In this document: positions 1 through 9,244 of the stretch, in pieces | Layout: every line of letters begins with the position of its first letter | Position numbering within the stretch: the stretch's first letter is position 1 | NCBI RefSeq assembly: GCF_036785885.1 | Contig: NC_092320.1 | Location: 16,989,557-17,053,556 of the forward strand | DNA length: 64,000 bases | DNA from: Coffea arabica | Taxonomy: Eukaryota; Streptophyta; Magnoliopsida; Gentianales; Rubiaceae | Direction: 5' to 3' | Notes under the pieces: model-generated | Databases searched by the model: none | The model's input: only the letters and a program-made list of their open reading frames with translations | Told to the model about the DNA's origin: nothing | Program-made: the position numbers and the translations under genes

Positions 1-383
1 TTAGAAGTCATCTTCCAATCTAAACATGACATGTATGAATCCAAGGTAGAGAAGCCAAGAAGATCTTGAATGTGGAGGAGGCTCTTGGATGTCCAAGAAA
101 CTAAACAGCAATATAAAATAGAGGTCTAGGAGGCAAACATCAGATGTAATTAAAGAAAGGAGGTTTCATTGAAGGCTAGCTAGTTATTGTAAAACCACTA
201 GATTAATTAGTGTGTAAAACAGGTCGATTTTCCGAGCAAATACTTGAGACAGTTGGCCACATCCTCCGCCTAGTTTCATGGCTACAGCCAAGAATACCGT
301 CCAAACAATTCATTGGACATTGTTATATACAACCCTAGTTCCTCTTTAGCTTCCATTCTTTATTGTATAAATTTTTGCAGAAA
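1..383 (+). promoter_or_regulatory. 5' flank of the DUF642 gene
   Basis: No coding region is recognised here. A TATATA stretch at 324-329 lies 55 bp before the ATG at 384 and is the best core-promoter candidate. It would put transcription start near 350-360 and give a very short 5' UTR. The assignment rests on position and composition only. Confidence 0.35.
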
Positions 384-2521
384 ATGGCTCCCTTTCAAAC
401 TCTCTGCATTTTGTTCATCTTTTCTATTTGCGGAAGCTTTTCGTTCGCTGCAGTCACCCTATTTCTTGATGGTATGCTCGAACCTCTCTCGCTATTTCTC
501 AACAAGTAACTTGCCAAGTCTACATCACTAGATAATCAAGATTTTGCCTCAGGTTCTTTTTCATGTATATATACCCAAAAGCTAAAGAATGAGTGGAAAA
601 TTTCACTTGCGGCAATTAATACAAATTATGCTAATCGTACATGTCTGTCTATTAATTTGCAGGTCTACTAGAAATCGGTAACTTTGAAGAAGGACCAAAG
701 GCATCAAATCTAAAGAAAACAGTGATCATAGGAAAACACTCCTTGCCCAAATGGGAGATTGATGGTATAGTTGAGTACGTCTCAGGTGGACCACAACCTG
801 GTGGTTTTCGCTTTGCAATTCCTCGTGGGGCTCATGCAGTGAGGCTTGGAAATGAAGCTGCCATATCTCAGCATGTCAAGGTGAAACCTAGAGCAATCTA
901 TTCTTTGACCTTTTCAGCCACCAGGACTTGTGCCCAAGATGAGGTGCTAAGGGGTTCTGTCCCTGGATTCTCAAGTCAACTTCCCATCCAGACATTGTAC
1001 AGCAGCGATGGTGATGATACTTATGCCTGGGCTTTTAAGGCTGCTTCTGATGTTGTTAAGGTCACATTTCATAACCCGGGGGTTCAAGAGGATCCAACCT
1101 GCGGACCTCTCCTGGATGCTGTTGCCATCAAGGAGATATTAAGCAATGGGCACACTAGGGGTAAGTCCTCCTTTCCAAATTATGCTTAATATTATTAGTA
1201 GGCTACCTTCATATTCTTCATTCTTCACCTTCTAGTCATTTTTTACAAATGGTAAAATTGGGCCTCAGTATTCGTAAATGTTCTGATTCTCAGTTCTAAT
1301 TCCAAAACTACAACTTTCTGGGGGATATAACAAATTAGGATCTGATCTAACGGTGGACCAAATATTAAATGACAATAATAGTATACTTTTAATTAGACGG
1401 TAGAAATGTCGATGCAATATTTTTCTACAATCATCTAAAATTTGGTCGCAAATAAGTAGAGTCCATGTAAACATTTCCCTTCTTGTTTTATCTTAAGAAA
1501 AGAAGAAGTAAGATCCTTTAAATGCACAAACAGTGACTGATTGTGTAATTACTTCTGCAAAATGTGTTGCAGGTAACTTGGTAAGAAATGGTGGATTCGA
1601 AAACGGCCCTCATGTATTCAAGAATTTCTCGACTGGGGTTCTACTCCTTCCAATGACGTCTGACTCTTACTCAACAGTCCCCGGGTGGATTGTCCAACAC
1701 CTCAAACCTGTTAAATACATCGATTCCAAGCATTTCTTTGTTCCACAAGGAAATGCGGCCATTGAATTGATTGGAGGAAGGGAAACTGCAATAGCACAGA
1801 TTATAAGAACAGTGGTTAACAAGTTCTACCTCCTTTCGTTCACGATTGCTGATGCAAAGAACGGTTGTCATGGAGAGATGATGGTTGAAGCTTATGCAGC
1901 AAAGCAAACTCTGAAAGTTCCATTCAGATCTACTGGAACCATGGTTCAAAGTCACGGTTGCGGTCGCGGTCGCGGCCCGGAACGTTCCACATCGGTCTCG
2001 GCATATCGGTCGCGGTCTCGGTGAGACGCAAATTTTAAAGTATTTAATATTCTAAAAATTGTTAATAATATAAAAAAGTATGCTAAATAAAAATAATTAA
2101 AAATAGCAAAAGAAACAGCCATGTCAATCCGTCGCGGTGTGACTCGGCTGATTTCTCGTCTTGACTCGGGATAACTCGGAGTGACTTGACCGAGTCAATC
2201 TGTCGTGTGACGACTCGGCCGATTTCTCGACGAGTCAAGTATTTCGGTATCGTTTCGTCACGGTATCGTATCGGTAGGGGTCGAGACGGTGACGACTCTG
2301 CCGAGTCGTCTCGGTCTCTGCCGAGACTTCGAACCACTCAGCCGAGACTTCGAACCATGACTGGAACTGGTGGATCTAAGAGAGCAAGATTCAAATTCCA
2401 AGCAATTTACAACAGAACAATGATAAGTTTTTACAGCCCATTTTATCACATGAACATTCATGACTATGGTCAAAGATGCGGTCCTTTCCTGGATGATGTT
2501 AAAGTGTTCCCTTTCAAATAG
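384..2521 (+). pseudogene. DUF642 (BIIDXI-like) cell-wall protein gene, disrupted in exon 3
   Basis: Three exons are visible: 384-471, 663-1160 and 1573 onward, with GT-AG introns. Exon 1 starts MAPFQTLCILFIF, a hydrophobic signal peptide, and runs into DGLLEIGNFEEGP, the conserved start of the first DUF642/galactose-binding-like domain. Exon 3 starts the second domain (GNLVRNGGFENGPH). Family members are secreted proteins associated with cell-wall polysaccharides and pectin methylesterases. At codon phase ACTGGAAC (1932-1939) a 420-bp transposon interrupts the frame. The coding sequence resumes at 2368 with GGSKRARFKFQA and ends in CGPFLDDVKVFPFK and TAG at 2519-2521. Element plus duplicated target is 428 bp, so the downstream part is out of frame, and reading through stops at 2022-2024. 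The rest of the gene is undamaged, which points to recent loss. Splicing around the element is possible but not demonstrable here. Confidence 0.85.
1940..2359. mobile_element. hAT-type MITE inside the DUF642 exon
   Basis: A 420-bp element is flanked by perfect 8-bp direct repeats ACTGGAAC (1932-1939 and 2360-2367). The left end CATGGTTCAAAGTC and the inverted right end CATGGTTCGAAGTC form imperfect terminal inverted repeats of about 20 bp. An 8-bp target duplication is the hallmark of the hAT superfamily. The interior is rich in TCGG/CTCGG motifs and encodes no transposase, so the element is non-autonomous. The ends and TSD are seen directly; the superfamily is inferred from TSD length. Confidence 0.88.
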
Positions 2522-4038
2522 TCATTTGCAAGCAGATGAACACTGAACAACTGCAAGGGCAACAAATTTTCTCTTTCATATAGGCTCCTTTTTATCGTCA
2601 CTTGGGAACAAATTAAGCACAATTCTTATGCTCATGTTGGTGTTTAACCTGAAGATCACTGCTTCACATGCTTTGTCTTGTTCATTTTTTTCTTTTCTTT
2701 TACCCAATTTACGAATGACAACCCTTTCCATTAAAATTCTTTCTTTACCATATCATGCAACAAGAGGCATAGCAATCCTGATATTTACTGTTCTCTTTTC
2801 TCGTTTGCGGAAGTTTCTTTGCATCATCTTCATGGTATTAAACCGAATTAAGTTTAGGTAACGTTAAGAGTAAAGCCAAAAACGTTGAAATTATTCTTTA
2901 ACTGGCAACTTCATAACGAGTTACACAAGGGAAAAGAAAACTCATTAAACCACAATCTATTATAAAAAGGGTAAACACATATAACAGCATATAATTTTGC
3001 TTATTGTCACATGACCTCTTTAAGGTTTCAAATAACCATATAATTCTCTTGTAGCTTTATGTGGAGCAAAAAATGGACAGAAAGCATCATCGGTTATGCA
3101 CTTGAACTAGACATGCTTAAAAAATGCATATGATGGAATTATAATATTTACTTAACTCTCTTATGATTTACATGAATATCCACTTTACCTTCTTGTATTT
3201 TTACATTTATCCATATAATTCTTCTATAATTTTATACAAGATGGTTAGGCCATTATTCGTTTTAATACTCAAGCAAGGGCAATTTAGGTATTTCATTTAA
3301 AGATGCTATAGAGACTATTTTTCATCAAATTTCCACTTTACATAAAACTATGAGATGTAAAGCAGATGTTTTGAAATATTAGAGAGAATATGTAGCAATA
3401 AGTGAAACTACAAAAGGATTATTTGTAATTTATCCTAAAAAAATGCATTGCTCTTCTTTCCCGTGCTCAAGCTCTCATTCACCCTTTATTACTCTGCTGA
3501 AACCTCATGGTAAAACTCATCTTCGTTAAATTCGAACCCTCAAAATTTAATTGTTTGTCATAACACAAAAATTATTTTTGTGTGTAGTGTTTAATTGTGA
3601 GTTATCAGGCTAATTCTCTGGGAGAGTAGGCTGTGCCTACTAATATTTTTCTGGATAAGTTATTGAAGTTCTAAATAAAAGAAGAAAATGGTCAATAGCC
3701 TATCAACTAATGTTCGACTCCAGTTCAAAAGTTTAATAATTTTTTTTATTTTAGTATTAATAATTTTGAATAAAACTAAAATATTTATTTTGGAAAACAA
3801 ATACTTAATTAAAACTAGCTGAACCTCTAGGTTGTTATCGGTTCAACTGATTCTTGATCGATTTTGACCTGTTCAATTAATTCTTTGACTTTTTAATTGA
3901 ATCAGACCGAAGGCATGATCTGTTCGCGGTTCAATCGATCAAATTGGACGGTCCGGTCTAATTTTCAAAACATTGGTGTGATTTAGTACCAACAACAGGA
4001 TAATGATACAATCTTTCCCACAAACAATTCCAAGGTTA
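2522..4038. other. Intergenic DNA with RLP 3'-flank relic and MITE debris
   Basis: No gene is recognised. About 2690-2840 resembles the 3' flank of the broken RLP copy (11765-11930), including a shared ACCCAATTTAC and a CATGCAACAAGAGGC-type stretch. This suggests a lost RLP copy once ended here. A foldback MITE occupies about 2969-3435. The 3830-3965 stretch, rich in GGTTCAA/GATCGATT motifs and ending in ACGGTCCGGTC, looks like a transposon terminus but has no clear partner. Confidence 0.45.
2969..3435. mobile_element. Foldback MITE (non-autonomous DNA transposon)
   Basis: The left part (GGTAAACACATATAACAGC and about 100 bp after it) matches the reverse complement of the right part (starting GGATAAATTACAAATAAT) imperfectly over most of its length. 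The element can therefore fold on itself. Flanks are A-rich on both sides (TATAAAAA and TAAAAAAA), so any target duplication is ambiguous. No coding capacity. Confidence 0.45.
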
Positions 4039-5800
4039 GATTTCAAATATTGCTGCATAAGCAATCATGCTGACTTGAGCTCAAACCAATTCAGTGTCCA
4101 ATTTATCCTAAATTATAACCTGCTACTTTGAAACCATTTTAGACCTTTCTACGAACTGATGCTCTCGAGGGCTCTCTTACTTCTTCTTGTGTAAGGTGAG
4201 GAATGAAATACAAGAGAATTACAGACCTCGAACAACTTCTTTCAAATAAAATTTTTGATTTGGAAAACAATAACTTTAGAGCAATCACTCCAAGGTCCAT
4301 CGGATATATGAAATATTTGCGGTTTTACACTTGTGAAGCAATAGTCTCCCTGATGGGATACGTTCGTTTCTAAAGAATTGCACAAATTTGTTAGAAATGA
4401 CCTTGCAGGGAAAAAAAATTTTGTTAATAAAATTCCACTTTTAAATTGTGAGATCTATATTAATGACAAAAAATACATCATTCAATATGTCACAGAAACA
4501 ACAAATTTGAAACAGCTATGAATACACTAGATTTGAAAAATTTACAAATATTATATTGTAAATTCCTAATCTATTCTAAATTATATCAATTTCTTTGAAC
4601 CCAACGAGCATTTGTGCATGTTTTCTCTTGCCAGATATGTAGTTTAACTTCTTCAAGTCCATTTACCAAGTTGAAATTTGACAAAATAGATTCAAATTTT
4701 CAGATTTGACAAATAGATCTGAAAATTTTGACATTTGACAAAGAAAAAAATTACAAAAAATTTAAACTAAAATAAAATTATCATTAGAAATCCTAAGAGA
4801 TAAAAAGCTAGGCCTTGTTTGATAACTCAATTCATCACTTAAATTTAATGGATTCAGATAGTTTAATAACATAAAATTGAACGTCTGAATTAATTAAATG
4901 ACATTGAATATATTTCTTAGGCAAAATTTGTTTCCAAAATTAAGTGATAAGTGATATGCACTCAAATGTATTAGATTTAATACTTAATAATTCAATAACT
5001 TAATAGATTCAGATTTCAAATTTCAGATTTCGAACTTCAGTTTTCAGATTTCAATTTTATCAAACGCACCATTAGTTGAGAAAATACCGAATTGATTTGA
5101 TTATCTTTTATTAATTTGAGGATTCTCATTTTACATTCCAACAAGTTTCAGGGTGAACTTCCCCTAGAACTGTGCCACTTGAATTCTCTTCCAGTCATAG
5201 ATTTTCCAACTAACAACATTTTAGGTGCAAATCAATTTTTAAAAAAAACATTCAATTATTATTGACCTTGCATCGTAAACTTAATTTTTAGTCATTTTTT
5301 TATTTCACATATATTATATAACAACAAGTATTATTTCAAATAATTTTTTTCAAATAATCTCTTATCCAAACACACCAATTGGATAGCCGAAACACGCCAA
5401 TTGGATCTCCTGTGATGTGCTTTTTTACGTCCTATTCAAAAAATCTCCTAGCCAAACACACCGACTGTGATATTATCACCCCCCCCCCCCAACGAATTGG
5501 GCAACCAAGGGAAATGAGTACGAACATGGCATTGTTCTTCAATAGTATTAACCTCTCAATTGATCACTTTTGTGGTATCGTCCCTGACCTGACGAATTGA
5601 CTTCACTTTCGAAATTGATATCTTTGAACTTGTCTGGCAATCAATTGAGATGAATGATTCAGTCATTTCAACGCAAAATTTGTTTGATATAATCCTAATC
5701 TCCTCCACCACTCACCAGCATCTTGGGAATGATTCCTCGTCCTGGAAACTCAACTGGTTGAAGTCTTTTAAAAGCCTCTTCAATTGCTGTATTGGCGGAA
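4039..5800 (+). pseudogene. Ancient LRR receptor-like protein relic
   Basis: Colinear pieces of the RLP family (compare 14489-17698) are present in order. 4039-4110 matches the repeat with GAGCTCAAACCAATTCAGTG. 4140-4415 covers the following repeats through the segment with TCCATCGGATAT. 5117-5235 matches the GAGGATTCTCAT region. 5500-5790 matches the juxtamembrane LRRs, with TTGTC.GGCAATCAA still readable. Insertions separate the pieces at about 4416-5116 (including a MITE at 4811-5070) and 5236-5499. Every block carries stops and indels. The similarity was judged by eye and is clearly older than that of the copy at 7362-11699. Confidence 0.7.
4811..5070. mobile_element. MITE inserted in the RLP relic
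   Basis: The left end GGCCTTGTTTGATAACTCAA and the inverted right end GGTGCGTTTGATAAAATTGA form imperfect terminal inverted repeats, with an AT-rich interior lacking ORFs. The GTTTGATAA core is typical of very abundant plant MITEs. The target duplication is not clear, so superfamily is not assigned. Confidence 0.5.
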
Positions 5801-7361
5801 CTATAGGGGCAGCCAAAAAAAAAAATTTCTGATGAAAAGTCAAATGGTGGAAATGTTCTTAAAGCTAATGAATTGCATTATTGGCCGATCTGCAGGGGCG
5901 GAAGGGGCAGCTTCCCCCGACCCTCCCCCATGAATTTTTTTAAAATATATATATGTAATAGGTAATTTGATTTGAAAAATTGTATGGTTTATATTTTGGA
6001 ATAAATTTTTATACATTAATACTGCATACACTATCATCATTAGATACCTGATAATTAAATTGAATTCAAATCAAATTTTACACAGTGTCATGCATCTAAC
6101 ACAGTCAGTCAGTATCTAAGATTAACGTATATTTTTAGTCGATGCCTACGAATACACATACAATAGTCCGGAACCAAACTACATTGTTAGATATCTCCTA
6201 TATGTACTACCCAAAAAATTTTCACGCAAAGTCGCCTTTGCCAAATCTAGAGGGTCATAAAAGGAGGTCATCCGTGATTGTAAATTCAGGCTAAATTTTC
6301 TCAAAACATCCACACATGAGTTGTCTTCCCTCTAAAAATGAGAAACAGTACATTCCCAACCGCTACATAGGTTTCCGAGAGGAGTGCCGCGCTTATCCAA
6401 TAAATTAATAAAAAAGAATTAAAAAAACAAATACAAGGGCGAACACAAATTTCTTAGTCTCTCTAGTTAATTCATCTCTTTCTTTATCGTATTTATTAGG
6501 TACAGAAAAATAAATAAGAAACTCTTTTAACTTTTTTTTCTCACAAATCACTTCATTTTTGTAACATTCGTACAAAATCTTCAGTGTTTTTGTGGGAAAA
6601 ATTCATTTTTTTTCAAGTTTTATACAACAAAGAAAAGCAAGAACAATTCTCAATAATTTTTGGCTTATTGACTTGCGCTCTAAATTCAAGTAAATTACTA
6701 TATTATATTGTACTTAAAAAGTTTGCCTTATATTTTCTGATACTAGTACTTTAATCTGTCGATTTATTCTTTATTGAAGATGCTACTTTATATGCAATTG
6801 ATGATATTTGTTTGGCATACTAATTATCAGCTCTTTATTTAGTACAGATCTTATATTTTCTGTTACTTGTACTTTAATCCGCTGATTTATTCTTTACTAA
6901 AGATGCTATTTTATATACCTTCAAACAAAAAGATGCTATTTTATATGCAATTGACGATATTTGTTTGACATACTAATTATCAACTCTTTATTTAGTAAAG
7001 ATTTTTTTTATAGGCAATAAAGTTTGTTCCACATAGTTGAAGGATCTTTTTTTAGGCAACATTTTACATAATTGAAGTTGATTTGCAAATGCGTGTCAGT
7101 GTAGTTAGTTTTAATCGAACTATGAGGAGATTATATATAGTTTTTAAAATTATAGGAGTTTACGTGAAAATTCATTAAACTACTGGGGATAAAGTGTATT
7201 TTACTCAATTCTTGAATAAGTTAGTATCAGCTTCACCCACGAAGTCAAAATCCTGAATCCCCGGTGGCTATATATAGTTCAAGCAGTTTCACGTATGGAA
7301 GGCTTTTTACTATCTAAATCGCCTTTTTTAACAATTCAAAGTCCAAAGTATCTGTAGTACG
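5801..7361. other. Intergenic DNA upstream of the broken RLP
   Basis: No gene is seen. A short stretch at 5893-5935 (GGGGCGGAAGGGGCAGCTTC and following) looks like the end of a DNA transposon. A direct duplication lies at 6727-7002. The region just before 7362 carries TATATA at 7269-7274 and resembles the flank of the intact RLP, so it is probably the inherited promoter of the broken copy. The rest is AT-rich with no recognisable content. Confidence 0.4.
6727..7002. repeat. Tandem duplication, 123-bp period
   Basis: Unit A (6727-6849) and unit B (6850-7002) share long matching stretches, for example CTTATATTTTCTG, ATTTATTCTTTA, GATGCTA.TTTATAT and CATACTAATTATCA. Unit B contains an extra repeat of about 26 bp around AAAGATGCTATTTTATAT. 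No coding potential. Confidence 0.75.
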
Positions 7362-8048
7362 ATGAATTCTGGTTCCGGCAAGCCAATATTTGCGGTAGCT
7401 GCCCAGCTTCCCAGGTTTCTTCTAATCATGACAGTAGCTTTACTCAGCTGTTGCTATGAAAATGAAGCTGGTGCCTGCATAGCCTACGAGAAACAAGCTC
7501 TTCTGAGCTTCAAGAAAGACTTGATAGATCCCTCGAGTCGACTCTCCTCATGGACTGCTCCCGATGCTGATTGCTGCAAATGGGAAGGCATTGTCTGCGA
7601 TAACATCACCGACCATGTGACCGAACTTTACCTTCGACATCCCAATGGAAGCAATCTCTGGAATCAGTATGGTCCTAGTTACTTTGATATGTTTGCCTTC
7701 AGAGGCAAACTAAATCCCTCTTTGCTCAACCTGAAACAACTTCGATTTGAGCCTAAATGACTTTGGAGGAGTCCCGATCCCAAGTTTTATAGGGTCTCTC
7801 AAAAGTATCGAGTATCTCAATTTGTCATATGGAGGATTTGGAGGAATCGTCCCACCTCAGCTTCGAAATTTGTCAAATTTACACACTCTAAGTATGGGAG
7901 GGTTGTATGTGCTTCAGGATGACAATCTGCAATGGTTGGCCGGTCTTTTCAATCTGGAGCACCTGGATATGACTTCTGTGAATCTCCGCGGAGCATCTAA
8001 TTGGGCACAGGTGATTAATACGATTCCTTCATTGGTAGAGGAACACTT

Positions 8049-8551
8049 TGTTGCGGAAGCCCTACCAAAGTTAAGGTATAACGAGTAAATTATTGTACCT
8101 AAAATTGCAAAAATGGTAATTCCCAGGAAATATTTGGTGAGGCACACTGGCCTGCTTAAGTACCAATTTCCTAGACAGAATCACCTATATATGCACTTAA
8201 TTGCACAATAACTCACTACAAATATACCTACAAATATAGCTACTAAATAGACAATAAAATAGAACACCAGAATTTAACGAGGTTCGGCTAATTTGCCTAC
8301 GTCCTCGGACACTACCGACAATTTAATATTTCACTAGAAGAAATATTACAAAGAGAGAGAAGAAAGCAAGTTATTGGCTCTTGCTTGGTGTGTCTAATCC
8401 TATCAAATGATGCTCCTATTTATAGTTTACAAATGATAGGATTCCTAACAAAACTACCGATGTGGGATTTAGAAACTTAGGCCAAAGATTTCAAAGTCCT
8501 CAATTTTGGCTTGAAAAAGTCATCAATTGAGGCTTGGCTTTGAATTCAACA
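8049..8551 (-). repeat. 3' LTR of the Copia fragment
   Basis: 503 bp, with terminal TGTTG...CAACA in element orientation and a polypurine tract immediately internal to it. No second copy of this LTR was seen in the window. Confidence 0.85.
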
Positions 8552-8638
8552 AATCTCCACCTTGGCATAATTTCTAATCCCACCAAAAATAAAAATTTTT
8601 TTTTTTCCTCAAATTCGGTGGTGTCTTCAAATGCGTTG

Positions 8639-9244
8639 TCAAGCGCCAATCTTCAAGTTGTGCACAACATTTATCAAATTCAAACAATGTTGGAATTTGA
8701 TAGTTGTCACAACCTTCGTAAGCATATCAGCAGGATTCTCCTTGGTCTGAATCTTTTGAAGTAGTATCGTACTATCTTCCAAAATCTTCCTCACAAAATG
8801 ATACCGTACGTCGATATGCTTCGTCCTTGCATGATAAACTTGGTTCTTTGCTAAATGAATAGCACTCTGACTATCACAATGAACTTTGATAGACTTCTGT
8901 CCAATTCCCAATTCATCAAGCAATCCATGAAGCCAAATTGCTTCCTTAACAGCTTCCGTAACTGCCATATACTCCGCCTCTGTAGTAGACAAAGCAACTG
9001 TTGACTGTAAGGTAGACCTCCAACTGACTGGTGCCTTAGCAAGTGTAAAAACATACCCAGTCGTTGATCGACGTGTATCTTGATCTCCTGCGTAGTCGGA
9101 ATCACAATATCCAACTACGCCTTGACCAATCTTCTCATCCCGCTCAAATACTAATCCAACATCTACGGTGTTCAAAATATACCGTAAAATCCATTTCACA
9201 GCTTGCCAATGCTCCTTGCCAGGATCATGCATGTACCTGCTCAC
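8639..9244 (-). pseudogene. Copia pol 3' end: RNase H domain
   Basis: About 200 codons encode the end of RT and the Copia RNase H domain. Landmarks are YCDSDYAGD, STTEAEYMA, HCDSQSAIHLAKN and RTKHIDVRYHFVR. The conserved acidic residues are present. The open frame begins abruptly at the truncation point, without a natural start, so this is a fragment of a polyprotein and cannot act alone. It is antisense to the host RLP pseudogene. Confidence 0.88.

Noticed and set aside
2083-2337. Arg/Ser/Asp-rich frames around 2.1-2.5 kb
   Set aside because: They lie in or across the hAT MITE and reflect its TCGG-rich repeats, not a gene.
7747-8088. Short LRR frames in the RLP pseudogene as separate genes
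   Set aside because: They are pieces of one broken coding sequence separated by frameshifts and a Copia insertion.
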